Assembly (NCBI GenBank): GCA_947504045.1
Contig: CANNFY010000001.1
Span: forward strand, 558,001 to 622,000
Length of the DNA: 64,000 nucleotides
From: an uncultured Maribacter sp.
Lineage (GTDB): Bacteria > Bacteroidota > Bacteroidia > Flavobacteriales > Flavobacteriaceae
Reading direction: 5' to 3'
Shown: piece after piece, positions 51,480 through 60,464 of the stretch
How the letters are laid out: each line of letters begins with the position of its first letter
How positions within the stretch are numbered: the first letter of the stretch is position 1
Made by a program: the position numbers and the translations under genes
Notes under the pieces: model-generated
Database searches by the model: none
The model's input: the letters and a program-made list of their open reading frames with translations, nothing else
Told to the model about the DNA's origin: nothing

Positions 51480-52298
51480 ATGAAAACAATTGGTGTATTA
51501 GGATGCGGTTGGCTTGGTTTTCCTTTAGCAAAGGAATTACAAAAAAATAAATACAAAGTTTATGGTACCACCACAACTGTAGAAAAAATAGAAGTATTAG
51601 ATAAAAATGGTATAATTGCTAGTAAAATAAGTCTTTTTGAGGATACTATTGAAGGAGAAATTACCGAATTTTTAAAAAATATAGACGTTCTAATACTAAA
51701 TGTTCCTCCACGTTTAAGAGGTGCAAAAAAAGAAAATTTTGTAAAAAAAATGACTCTTTTACACGCTACTATTAAAAAAACAAAATGTGTACCTATACTA
51801 TTTATTAGTAGTACTGCAGTATATGGCAATACACCTGGAGTAGTTACAGAAGAGACTGTTACACAACCAAACACAGAATCTGGAAGGCAATTAGTATTAA
51901 GTGAGGAAATTTTTTTTAAAGATCCTGCACTACAAACAACTGTTATAAGATTTGGAGGTTTAATAGGACCTAACAGACACCCGGTAACAATGTTATCTAA
52001 AAAAGAAAACCTAACAAATGGTAAAGCCGCAGTTAACTTAATACATTTAGATGATTGCATTTCTATAATTATAAATTGTATATATAATAATTGGTGGAAT
52101 AAAATTATTAATGGTGTATACCCTTTGCATCCTACAAAAGAAGAATATTATACAAAAGAGGCCATGCTAAGAGGCATAAAAGCCCCAAAATATATTGGTA
52201 CTAGCGGAGTAAACTCTAAAAAAGTAAACTCTAATTGGCTTATAAATGTTAAAAAGTATCATTTTCAAACATCAATAAACAGTAATATAACATCATAA
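51480..52298 (+). CDS. NAD(P)-binding SDR/epimerase-like protein
   Basis: 272 aa. The nucleotide loop is TIGVLGCGWLGFPLAKEL (GxGxxG). The catalytic region includes ILFISSTAVYGNTPGVVTEE with the Tyr of SSTAVYG, and VIRFGGLIGPNRHP. It belongs to the YeeZ-like branch of extended SDRs; substrate unknown. The last part (TKEAMLRGIKAPKYIGTS) is typical of the group. Confidence 0.88.
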   Translation: MKTIGVLGCGWLGFPLAKELQKNKYKVYGTTTTVEKIEVLDKNGIIASKISLFEDTIEGEITEFLKNIDVLILNVPPRLRGAKKENFVKKMTLLHATIKKTKCVPILFISSTAVYGNTPGVVTEETVTQPNTESGRQLVLSEEIFFKDPALQTTVIRFGGLIGPNRHPVTMLSKKENLTNGKAAVNLIHLDDCISIIINCIYNNWWNKIINGVYPLHPTKEEYYTKEAMLRGIKAPKYIGTSGVNSKKVNSNWLINVKKYHFQTSINSNITS

Positions 52299-52342
52299 AA
52301 GAAGATTTTCACAACAAAATGGCTGTTTTAATGTTAATTATA

Positions 52343-52375
52343 TCGTTGATAAACAGGCTTTTATCGACGAAATGC
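52343..52375 (+). promoter_or_regulatory. Inverted repeat and TCGACGA motif (copy C)
   Basis: TCGTTGATAAA (52343-52353) and TTTATCGACGA (52360-52370) pair at 10 of 11 positions; the right half extends to TTTTATCGACGAAATGC (52359-52375). It lies 36 nt before the next gene. The same TCGA(T/C)GAAATGC core recurs at 57320-57336. Confidence 0.45.
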
Positions 52376-52410
52376 ATAATTTTACACTAAACATATAAAA
52401 TATAAATGCC

Positions 52411-52785
52411 ATGAAAAATTCAAATTTAAAAAGGAGAATTTTACTGGATATAGAAAATCTAATTTCCCGTAGCTGCTCCTTTAAAGAAACAAGCTCTAAC
52501 TATAATAAACTACATGTTGCACTATTAAAAAAACATTATAATGCAGTAGACGTAATAATAGATTATCATAGAAACAGAGTTAATATGAATATAATTGTAG
52601 ATGACAAACAGTATAATCCAAAAACGGTAAATACAAACCTATCTACAATCTATACAAATCTGTTTTTTAAAAATCTAAACAAATTTTTACTAAGCTGTAT
52701 AGATAAGGATACTAAAAGTATTGCTTTCTATTCTAGCCTATTACGTTCTTTTACACAAAAAGAAGAGGTTTTAATTACAGTTTAA
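52411..52785 (+). CDS. Hypothetical protein of 124 residues
   Basis: It is basic, with no signal peptide or membrane segment. It opens RRILLDIENLISRSCSFKET and has a central beta-like HYNAVDVIIDYHRNRVNMNI and helices LSTIYTNLFFKNLNKFLLSC. I do not recognise a family. The gene stands alone between an inverted repeat upstream and a strong terminator (52808-52840), so it is probably transcribed by itself. Confidence 0.68.
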   Translation: MKNSNLKRRILLDIENLISRSCSFKETSSNYNKLHVALLKKHYNAVDVIIDYHRNRVNMNIIVDDKQYNPKTVNTNLSTIYTNLFFKNLNKFLLSCIDKDTKSIAFYSSLLRSFTQKEEVLITV

Positions 52786-52807
52786 ACAAATTTTAATAAT
52801 AAATTTT

Positions 52808-52840
52808 AAAAAAAGGGATGCTTAGAGCATCCCTTTTTTT
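52808..52840 (+). terminator. Hairpin terminator
   Basis: AAAAAAGGGATGC and GCATCCCTTTTTTT form a stem with a short TTAGA loop and T-run; it ends the 52411-52785 gene. Confidence 0.9.
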
Positions 52841-52922
52841 ATGAATAATCTGTTTTAAAGATAATATTAACAAAAAACTCTAATTTATTTAATAGTTTAG
52901 TGCACCAAAAAAAATAACAAAA

Positions 52923-53624
52923 ATGAAAAACATATTTTTTGCCTTTATTTTTCTTTTAGGCGTTTCTGCAATTGCGCAAACTAAAACTGAATTACAAAAA
53001 CATTACGAAGCCTTTTATACAGAAATGAGGTTGCAAGGCGATGTAACAGGCGTTATAAATGCGCTAACACATTTAAATGTTATAGCACCATCTCAACAAA
53101 GAAAAGATACTTTAGCGTTTATTTATGCAAATGACAATCAACATTTACAAGCATTAAATACTATAGGTATAGAAAAACTTGACACCGATTCTGATTTAGC
53201 CGTGCAAGTAAAAGGGATTTCTTTAAAAGCATTAAACCAACCTAAAAGAGCTTTAGAGCAATTTGAAGTTTTAAATAAAAGAACTCCTAATGTATATTTA
53301 GCTTACGAAATTGCGGATTTAAAAATACAAACAGGAGATAAAGAAGGTGCTAAAGCTAATATAGAATATGGTATTGCTAATGCAAAAGAAGATATGAAAT
53401 ATGCTTTTTATGAACGCCAACAACCTTATGAAGTAAATTTAAAAGCTGCTTTTTTACATTTAAAAGCATTAGCTATTTATAATACAAATGGTAGTAATAT
53501 TGATGAAGCTATAGCTTTAATAGACAAGTCTCTTGTATTGGCTCCAAACTTTAATTTAGCTAGCTTAAGTAAACAAGCTTTAGTTGCTAGAAAAGAAAAG
53601 CCCGCTACGGAAAATAAAAAATAG
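52923..53624 (+). CDS. Exported TPR-like protein
   Basis: 233 aa with a signal peptide (cleavage near AIAQ, residue 18). The rest is helical and repeats at about 34 residues (LAFIYANDNQHLQALNTIGI; VKGISLKALNQPKRALEQFE; VYLAYEIADLKIQTGDKEGA; IDEAIALIDKSLVLAPNFNL), consistent with tetratricopeptide-like repeats. Such proteins act as scaffolds in the periplasm. Followed by a bidirectional terminator. Confidence 0.85.
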   Translation: MKNIFFAFIFLLGVSAIAQTKTELQKHYEAFYTEMRLQGDVTGVINALTHLNVIAPSQQRKDTLAFIYANDNQHLQALNTIGIEKLDTDSDLAVQVKGISLKALNQPKRALEQFEVLNKRTPNVYLAYEIADLKIQTGDKEGAKANIEYGIANAKEDMKYAFYERQQPYEVNLKAAFLHLKALAIYNTNGSNIDEAIALIDKSLVLAPNFNLASLSKQALVARKEKPATENKK

Positions 53625-53647
53625 TACCCTTATACAATAACGTATAC

Positions 53648-53679
53648 AAAAAAGGAAGAGCAAAACTCTTCCTTTTTTT
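53648..53679. terminator. Bidirectional terminator
   Basis: AAAGGAAGAG and CTCTTCCTTT with A- and T-runs, between convergent genes ending at 53624 and 53698. Confidence 0.9.
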
Positions 53680-53697
53680 GTGTGCTATACGTAAACT

Positions 53698-54171
53698 TTA
53701 CTTTCTTTTTTCCTCTTTTTTTAAAAGCAGAACCTCATTAATTTTATCATTAGGTATTGTAATAGACAATACGTAGTGTGCAATTTTCCACTCTTTATTT
53801 ACCTTTTTTACTATTCCAGAACCTCTGCAAATTCCCATTTGGGTATTTAAAAGCTCATCAAACCAAACTATATTTTTTTCTTTACAATAAATATTTCTTT
53901 CTAGAGCAGTAAAACTCCATGCTTTTCCTTTATCAAAATAAGGTTTACAAAATTCTCTAAACTCTTTGTTGTTCCAATTTTCCGAAGCATCTGTTCCAAT
54001 AAAAACAGCATCTAAAGTCATTTTATTAAAATACGCATTAAAATCTGCATTAGAAGCTGCCTGGTGCCAAGAGGTTATAAGCTTATCTATTTTTTCCTTT
54101 TTAGCAGTCTGAGAAAAAGAACTAAAAGTACTTAAAGTAATACATATGAAGAAGAGTAGTTTATTTTTCAT
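53698..54171 (-). CDS. Exported SnoaL/NTF2-like protein
   Basis: 157 aa with a signal peptide (cleavage near SFSQ). The mature part is the NTF2 cone fold: LITSWHQAASNADFNAYFNK, LDAVFIGTDASENWNNKEFR, FCKPYFDKGKAWSF and KEWKIAHYVLSITIPND. Members of this DUF4440/SnoaL_3 group lack a defined reaction. It overlaps the upstream lipoprotein by 11 nt. Confidence 0.87.
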   Translation of the reverse strand: MKNKLLFFICITLSTFSSFSQTAKKEKIDKLITSWHQAASNADFNAYFNKMTLDAVFIGTDASENWNNKEFREFCKPYFDKGKAWSFTALERNIYCKEKNIVWFDELLNTQMGICRGSGIVKKVNKEWKIAHYVLSITIPNDKINEVLLLKKEEKRK

Positions 54172-54658
54172 CTAAAATAAGTTTATTATCTAACGGGTTA
54201 TTTAATATTACATTAAACTGATTGCGCATAGCATTGTTAGCATCTATAAGTTCTAATATAGAATTTTCTGCTTTTACACGATTTTGTAAATCTCCTTTTG
54301 TTTTTAATAAATAGGTAAGTACAATTTTTTGTCTACTTTTTATTTGCGGTGTATTAAACTCTTCTGGATATTTAGATTTTTCTAGTAATTTTTGTTTTTC
54401 TATTAAATCTTCAATCACTAAAATTATATCTTCTATTTCTTCTACCTTATACAAAGGATCAAAACTAGACGTAAAAGCATTATACTCTGGCCATGTTTCT
54501 AAAATTTCTCTAGCCTTTCTGGTAACAGGAGTTTTTTTAGGCCATTTTTTTGCATCAATTTTTACACTATTATTAGTTGCTACACTAACTTCTTTTTTTG
54601 CATTAGAACAGCTAAAAAGAATAAAAAAAACTGCTCCTAAAATAAATACACTTCTCAT
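54161..54658 (-). CDS. Small lipoprotein
   Basis: 165 aa from ATG 54658 (a TTG-started frame to 54673 adds five residues). Signal with lipobox VFFILFSC, Cys17 as the lipid site. The remainder is helical and charged, ending NQFNVILNNPLDNKLILDEK. No known family. Overlaps the NTF2-like gene by 11 nt, so likely cotranslated and perhaps functionally linked. Confidence 0.75.
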   Translation of the reverse strand: MRSVFILGAVFFILFSCSNAKKEVSVATNNSVKIDAKKWPKKTPVTRKAREILETWPEYNAFTSSFDPLYKVEEIEDIILVIEDLIEKQKLLEKSKYPEEFNTPQIKSRQKIVLTYLLKTKGDLQNRVKAENSILELIDANNAMRNQFNVILNNPLDNKLILDEK

Positions 54659-54715
54659 ATTGCGAAGGTACAAATTTTAAGAGCAGTTCGTATAATCTTA
54701 CGATTATAGTAAAAT

Positions 54716-56104
54716 TTATTGTGCCATATTAGCTGAAAATTTTAATTTATTTTCAATAGCAACAATCATACTATTTGCAATATCTTTTCCGGTAGCATTT
54801 TCTATACCTTCTAAACCAGGAGAAGAGTTTACCTCTAGTAATAACGGTCCTTTATTTGATCTAATAATATCTACTCCTGCAACTGCAAGGCGCAAGGCCT
54901 TTGCTGCTTTAATAGCTAGCTTTTTTTCTTCTAGGGTTATTTTAACTAAAGAAGCTTTGCCACCTTGATGAATATTTGCTCTAAATTCTCCTTTTTGTGC
55001 TTGTCTTTGCATAGATGCAACTACTTTACCATTAACCACAAAGCAACGTATATCTTGCCCATTGGCTTCTTTTATAAATTCTTGAACCAATATATTTGTT
55101 TGCACACTTTTAAACGCATTTATTACACTTTCTGCGGCTTTATTTGTTTCTGCTAAAACCACACCTTTACCTTGTGTACTTTCTAATAGTTTAATTATTA
55201 ATGGTGCTCCATTTACCATTCTAATTAAATCTTTAGTATCCATTGGAGATTTTGCAAAACCAGTTATAGGTATTTGAATATCATTTTTAGAAAATAATTG
55301 AGAAGCAAATAATTTATCTCTAGACTGTGTTATTGCTTCTGCAGAATTTTGACAATATGCTCCTAAAAAATCAAATTGTCTAATTAAAGCACAACCGTAA
55401 AATGTTACTGCAGGTTTAATTCTTGGTATTACCGCATCAAAATCGTTTAAAATAGTACCTCCTCTATATCTCATTTCTGGAGACTTAGCATCTAACTTCA
55501 TATATGCCTGTTCTACATTTAAGAAAATAATTTCATGCCCCCTTGCTTCTGCGGCTTCCATTATTCTTTTATTACTATATAAATTAGGGTTACTGGCAAG
55601 TAATGCAATCTTTAATCCTGTCTTTTCTTTAAAATAAGGCTTATATTTTAAATTTATTTCTTCCTCTGTAAAACCTTGAATTAAAAAATTTTCGGCAGAG
55701 TTTACCATATAGCGTTGGTTAATTGCCTCTCTACCTAAAAGCATTCTAAACTCCATTGTATCTCTATTGGCAAGTGTTAACTCTACCTCAAAAGTTGCAT
55801 CGCCTAATGTTACAGGTGCTTTTATTACTAAACGCTCTTCAGAAATACCAGAAGAACTTTTTACCATTCTACGATCTATAAGTTTAGCATCGCATTTTAT
55901 ATTTATACTTCTATTATCTTGTAAAGGATGAACATCAAACTTAACCCATTCTTGAGCTCCTTTAGAATATACTTTAATATTTGTTGCTTGTATAGAAGAT
56001 GTTTTTGCGCCAGAATCTACTCTAGCTTTAATGGCAGGAACTCCTAAATCTTTAAAAACACACCATTCTTCGCTACCAATAATTTTTAATTCATTTGTTG
56101 TCAT
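54716..56104 (-). CDS. RimB-like retropepsin domain fused to RimK-like ATP-grasp ligase
   Basis: 462 aa, two domains. Residues 1-140 match the ATP-dependent zinc protease/RimB family: KARVDSGAKTSSIQA (DSGA, Asp30) and LLGREAINQRYMV. Residues 155-455 form an ATP-grasp ligase like RimK: GLKIALLASNPNLYSNKRIM, LIIKLLESTQGKGVVLAET, LVQEFIKEANGQDIRCFVV and LLEVNSSPGLEGIE. RimK adds glutamates to a protein C-terminus (S6 in E. coli) and RimB-like proteins cleave such tails; fusing both gives a writer and an eraser in one chain. The target here is unknown. Confidence 0.9.
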   Translation of the reverse strand: MTTNELKIIGSEEWCVFKDLGVPAIKARVDSGAKTSSIQATNIKVYSKGAQEWVKFDVHPLQDNRSINIKCDAKLIDRRMVKSSSGISEERLVIKAPVTLGDATFEVELTLANRDTMEFRMLLGREAINQRYMVNSAENFLIQGFTEEEINLKYKPYFKEKTGLKIALLASNPNLYSNKRIMEAAEARGHEIIFLNVEQAYMKLDAKSPEMRYRGGTILNDFDAVIPRIKPAVTFYGCALIRQFDFLGAYCQNSAEAITQSRDKLFASQLFSKNDIQIPITGFAKSPMDTKDLIRMVNGAPLIIKLLESTQGKGVVLAETNKAAESVINAFKSVQTNILVQEFIKEANGQDIRCFVVNGKVVASMQRQAQKGEFRANIHQGGKASLVKITLEEKKLAIKAAKALRLAVAGVDIIRSNKGPLLLEVNSSPGLEGIENATGKDIANSMIVAIENKLKFSANMAQ

Positions 56105-56726
56105 ACTCGTATTCTTAGCCTTGCTTATTTTTAATTCTTGCTCTTAAATTTCTCCTATATATTATATGGTAGTAAAAACAAAAAATAGCTCCTTATTTTT
56201 TGGCAAATGAAAACAAAAAAAAGGAAATACTATTCTTTTAGTTTAAAAAAAAGATGGAATTAATCTTCTCTTAACAAAAAAGAGAAGCACCTAATATGCT
56301 AGTTTATAAAACCAATATTAAATATGTAAGAATAAAAATTAGTATACATATATATTTTCTTACTCATAAATTTTAGAATTTACATTTAATCTTACATTAA
56401 TTTATGTAAGAAAGGATTTTATAAAAAAGTAATTTACCTCAAATTAAAAGACTTTGTATGTTTTTTAGCAGATAAAAATATCCGTTTATCGAGATGTATT
56501 TTTTAAACAAACGATAAAAGACAAATAAGCTAGATTAAAAGCAAAAAAACGGATAAAATACCTCTTTTTATCGATGAAAATATTCAAAAATTCAATTTTA
56601 TAGTTTTGATTATCAGTTATTTACACTTTACCGAGTAAAATAATACTTACACATAGTTTTTGCCTCAAGTTTTAAGAATCGCTGTTCTTTTGTTAGAGAA
56701 TTAACAAACAATAAATTTTTAAAGCT
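56105..56726. other. 622-nt noncoding region with short repeats
   Basis: No open frame of note. It contains four copies of a TATGTAAG-type element (56323-56330 and 56403-56410 direct; CTTACTCATA 56359-56368 and CTTACATTAA 56391-56400 inverted), and further on GTTTATCGAGATG (56484-56496) and TTTTTATCGATGAAAA (56565-56580). It separates divergent genes (RimB/RimK-like and CAP lipoprotein), so both promoters must lie here; no perfect TTTG/TAnnTTTG pair is visible. Confidence 0.55.
56565..56580 (+). promoter_or_regulatory. TCGATGA-type intergenic motif (copy D)
   Basis: TTTTTATCGATGAAAA, 147 nt before the CAP-domain gene; compare copies at 32585, 36281, 52359 and 57320. A related GTTTATCGAGATG lies 80 nt upstream. 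Confidence 0.4.
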
Positions 56727-57209
56727 ATGGTACGATTTAACTTTTTAACCCTAATTTTTTCAGTAGTAGTATTAACATTAACTTCTTGTTCTTCAACAAG
56801 TGTTATAGAAGAAGAAAATTTATACGTACAAACTTCAATTTCTCCAATGGAGCAAGAAGTTATTGATTTAGTAAATGAGTATAGAAGCGAACAAGGATTA
56901 GAAACTTTAGAATTTGGAACACCTGCTTACGAATTTGCAGACTCTCATAATACATATATGATCTCTAAAGGAGAAATTAGCCATGATAATTTTGCTACTC
57001 GTTCTTCTAACTTAACTGTAAAAGCAAATGCAAATTTTGTATCAGAAAATGTAGGTAAAGATTTTGTTACTGCTAAAGGTGTTGTTAATGCATGGATAAA
57101 TAGTACTACTCATAAAAATGTAATGGAAGGAGAATTTAAATATACAGCTGTTAGTGTTAAAGCAGATGCAGATGGTGTTCTTTACTTTACTCAATTATTT
57201 TACCAATAG
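56727..57209 (+). CDS. CAP-domain lipoprotein
   Basis: 160 aa. Lipobox VVLTLTSC, Cys21. The CAP/SCP fold follows: MEQEVIDLVNEYRSEQGLET, ADSHNTYMISKGEISHDNF, ENVGKDFVTAKGVVNAWINS and THKNVMEGEFKYTAVSV; the two His of the SCP cavity are in DSHNTYM and ISHDNF. CAP proteins of bacteria are exported and their roles vary. Downstream of the repeat-rich region. Confidence 0.9.
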   Translation: MVRFNFLTLIFSVVVLTLTSCSSTSVIEEENLYVQTSISPMEQEVIDLVNEYRSEQGLETLEFGTPAYEFADSHNTYMISKGEISHDNFATRSSNLTVKANANFVSENVGKDFVTAKGVVNAWINSTTHKNVMEGEFKYTAVSVKADADGVLYFTQLFYQ

Positions 57210-57319
57210 AATAAACAACTTACTACTGCCCATAACTAAAACGTAGCTTAAAAATTTAGTACCTGCTTAACCATACTATAAATATTTTATTTTCAAAAAC
57301 CAACCAACTAGCTTAAAAG

Positions 57320-57336
57320 GCATTTCATCGAAAAAA
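57320..57336 (-). promoter_or_regulatory. TCGATGA-type intergenic motif (copy E)
   Basis: On the minus strand TTTTTTCGATGAAATGC, 84 nt before the adhesin-like gene. Its core TCGATGAAATGC differs from copy C (52359-52375) by one base. Confidence 0.4.
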
Positions 57337-57419
57337 CATAATAAAAAAAAATAATATCTATATACGTGTCGTTATATTATAAGTTTATTCCTACTTAAGT
57401 AGAGTCCAAATCTTATAAT

Positions 57420-60400
57420 ATGAAAATAAAACTACACTTAACCCATAAAAAGAAAGCGCTTCTTTTTATCGTATTTTTTACAATACAACTACAACTACAT
57501 GCGCAAAACCCAGTTTATGCATCTAGCATTATTACTGAAAACAATGTAGATTCTTCTGCAAATGCAATAGATCAAGACTTAAACACAAGTGCTAGTGTTA
57601 GAGCAAATTCTGGTCTTGCTCTAGGCATAGGAGCTTATAACGGTAATTTAGAATTACAATACCCTACATCTGTACCAGCAAATACAACTACTTTTTTAAA
57701 AGTAGAATCTGAAGATGATTTATTACCATATTTATTAGGTGGTAATCTTGGTAATTTATTAGCAGATATTGGTGGCAGTCTTCTTATAGGTAATCAAGAA
57801 TTTTCTATAGAAGCTAAAGATGCAAACACCACTGTATTAGAAGGAAGATCTACGAATGTTGCTGATTTTTCTTCCAATGCTATGCGTGTTGTAACTAATA
57901 GTGGTAATGAGCATTTTATTGCTATTTCTCCAACACAAGAATATGATAGAATTAGTATTACTAATGAAGTTGGATCATTAATTGGGTTAAACAACACAAA
58001 AGAATTAGAGGTTTATGAAGCTTATTATAACACTACAGCTGATCCTTGTGGTACACCATCCTTTACTTCTTATGATGGTAATGGAATAACATTAGATCTA
58101 ATAAACTTAGGAGGTGCAGGAGTAGAAAACCCTGGTTTTGCAATAGATGGCGACCCAAGCACCTATTCTAATTTAGGGTTAGGTGTTATTAGTGTTTTAG
58201 GCAATATGGAACAAACATTTTACTACGGTTCTACACTAAACCCAACTGATGTTGTTTATATGACAATTGCAATGAACCCATCTTTATTACAATTAGGTAT
58301 TGCTGATAATATACAAGTACAAGGGTATAATGGTTCTGAAGAAGCATTTACATCTAACCTTTCTAGTCTTTTAGACTTAGATGTTCTAGGCCTATTAGAA
58401 AGTGGAGACCCAACTACTATTTCTTTTACACCAGGAGAAGATGTAGATAGAGTTACTGTAAACCTATCTTCTTTATTAAACGTTGCATTAGAACAAGAGT
58501 TACAAATATATGATGTTTTTAGAGCCCCTGCAGAACCAACTATAGCTGCAGATTCTCAAAATGTATCTATATGCAGCGGTTCTAGTGTAGATTTGGTTGC
58601 TACCACACAAGAAACTTCTTCTGAATTAAGATGGTATGATGCAGAAACAGGAGGAACCCTTTTGGCTACAACAAATTCTGGAGATGCCTTTACAACTCCT
58701 ATTTTAAATACTACTACTACCTATTACGTTGCGGCGGCAAATTTAACTTGCCCAGAAGAGTCTCCACGTGTTGCGGTAGAAGTAAATGTGGTTCCTATAC
58801 CAACAGCAAATGATATTAATGTAACAGGAAACGAAAACCCTATTTGCTCTTCTAGCGATGTTATTTTAAACCCGTCTAGTGAAATAGATGGAGAATTTAC
58901 CTGGTATTTTGATGCTAATAAAACTATGCCAATAACAGATGGTTTAGTTGTAGATGACGTTACCTACTCTATTGATAGTAACGGTATCTTAACCATATCT
59001 GGACTTGATGACACTAATAGCCCTTACTCTTTTTATGTAAACATTACAGAAGAAACAGCAGGTTGCCAAAATGTTCCTGGCGATTTAAAAATGGTAGATG
59101 TAACTATTGTAGACTCTAACACAAATGTATCAATAAACTTAGATTCAAATATTACAATTGCTAATTTATTAGATATTTTAAGTGGAAACCCAACAACAAA
59201 TATTTCAGGTGCAGTAACCGGAAATGCTAATGTAGGAGACAACGTTTCTATTATTTTAGATGGTAATACCTACACCAGCACATTAGACAGCGATTTAAAT
59301 TTTAATGTTGCTGTAGATGGTAATGATTTATTATCCGATATTGATGGTTTAGTAGATGCATTTATTGGCATTGGTTCATGTACACAAACTGGCTTAATAC
59401 CTATAGAGTTTCCTCCTTTAATTATAGACGATATTTTACAAATATTTTGTGCATCAGACAATCCTACTATTGCAGATATAAATGTGGACAGCAATATTAC
59501 TTTTTTTGATAGTCTTTTAGGAGACACAGAATTAGATGTAAAAACCCCATTAGTAGACGGGCAAGTATATATAGCTGGTCTATTAGATATTCCTGTTTCA
59601 CTTGTAAATAGAGTACAAATAACTATTTCTTTAATAGACGTTCCGCCACCTACTACAAATTCTACAAATCAATCTTTTTGTGAAAGTAGTTCCCCCACCG
59701 TTGCAGATATTCAAGTAAATGAGTCTTCTGTTGTTTTTTATGACCAAGAAACTGGCGGCAATGCAATAAACCCTTCTACGCCTATAACGGACAATACCAC
59801 TTACTACGTTGCAAACGTAGAAAATGGATGCGAAAGTACTACTAGGTTAGCAATTACGGTAAGTATTGGCGAAACTAGAAATGCAATAATTACTGGAGCT
59901 ACTGAAGATGTTTGTATAGATCGTCCAATTACCTATACTACAGAAGGTGGTATGCAAAATTATATTTGGGTAATTGTTGGAGGTACAATAACCGAAGGAG
60001 GCACAAATACCGATGATTTTGTTACTGTAAATTGGGATGAGCTACAAGATACATCTATTAGCGTAAGCTATGAAGACGGAATAAACTGTACCTCTGAAGA
60101 AACTGTTGCCATTGCAACTATACGTTGTGGAGAGGTTTTAGGAGAAGAGTTTAGCCTATTGGTTTATAATGAGTTTTCTCCAAATAACGATGGTTTTAAT
60201 GATTTCTTTGAAGTAGAAGGTATTATGGATTTTTCTTCAACCGTAAAAATTTATAATCGAAACGGAAATCTTGTATTTGAAACTATTAATTACCAAAATA
60301 ATTGGGATGGTGTAGCATCTGTATCAGGAGTTTTTCAAAAAGGAGAAAAGCTACCTTCCGGAACCTATTACTATATAATTAATATTCCAGAGTTACAAAG

Positions 60401-60434
60401 AAACCTAAATGGCTGGATCCAATTAGCTAGATAA
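57420..60434 (+). CDS. Large secreted protein with type B (gliding-type) T9SS sorting domain
   Basis: 1004 aa with a signal peptide (residues about 12-29, LHAQ). The body has repeated Ig-like segments with short cysteine motifs (VSICSGSSVDLVAT, RWYDAETGGTLLATT, TYYVAAANLTCPEES; again SFCESSSPTVADI, VFYDQETGGNAI), which are common in flavobacterial adhesin-like proteins. The C-terminal 95 residues (YNEFSPNNDGFNDFFEVEGI ... LPSGTYYYIINIPELQ, GWIQLAR) are a type B sorting domain. It is followed by PorP/SprF-like and OmpA-like genes, the usual partners that secrete type B cargos to the cell surface. Confidence 0.93.
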   Translation: MKIKLHLTHKKKALLFIVFFTIQLQLHAQNPVYASSIITENNVDSSANAIDQDLNTSASVRANSGLALGIGAYNGNLELQYPTSVPANTTTFLKVESEDDLLPYLLGGNLGNLLADIGGSLLIGNQEFSIEAKDANTTVLEGRSTNVADFSSNAMRVVTNSGNEHFIAISPTQEYDRISITNEVGSLIGLNNTKELEVYEAYYNTTADPCGTPSFTSYDGNGITLDLINLGGAGVENPGFAIDGDPSTYSNLGLGVISVLGNMEQTFYYGSTLNPTDVVYMTIAMNPSLLQLGIADNIQVQGYNGSEEAFTSNLSSLLDLDVLGLLESGDPTTISFTPGEDVDRVTVNLSSLLNVALEQELQIYDVFRAPAEPTIAADSQNVSICSGSSVDLVATTQETSSELRWYDAETGGTLLATTNSGDAFTTPILNTTTTYYVAAANLTCPEESPRVAVEVNVVPIPTANDINVTGNENPICSSSDVILNPSSEIDGEFTWYFDANKTMPITDGLVVDDVTYSIDSNGILTISGLDDTNSPYSFYVNITEETAGCQNVPGDLKMVDVTIVDSNTNVSINLDSNITIANLLDILSGNPTTNISGAVTGNANVGDNVSIILDGNTYTSTLDSDLNFNVAVDGNDLLSDIDGLVDAFIGIGSCTQTGLIPIEFPPLIIDDILQIFCASDNPTIADINVDSNITFFDSLLGDTELDVKTPLVDGQVYIAGLLDIPVSLVNRVQITISLIDVPPPTTNSTNQSFCESSSPTVADIQVNESSVVFYDQETGGNAINPSTPITDNTTYYVANVENGCESTTRLAITVSIGETRNAIITGATEDVCIDRPITYTTEGGMQNYIWVIVGGTITEGGTNTDDFVTVNWDELQDTSISVSYEDGINCTSEETVAIATIRCGEVLGEEFSLLVYNEFSPNNDGFNDFFEVEGIMDFSSTVKIYNRNGNLVFETINYQNNWDGVASVSGVFQKGEKLPSGTYYYIINIPELQRNLNGWIQLAR

Positions 60435-60464
60435 AATAGTACATCATTCATCAAAAAAATATCT

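Noticed and set aside
56105-56726. CRISPR array or IS remnant in the long noncoding region
   Set aside because: The repeats are only 8-10 nt, irregularly spaced and partly inverted; there are no cas genes, no transposase fragments and no terminal inverted repeats.
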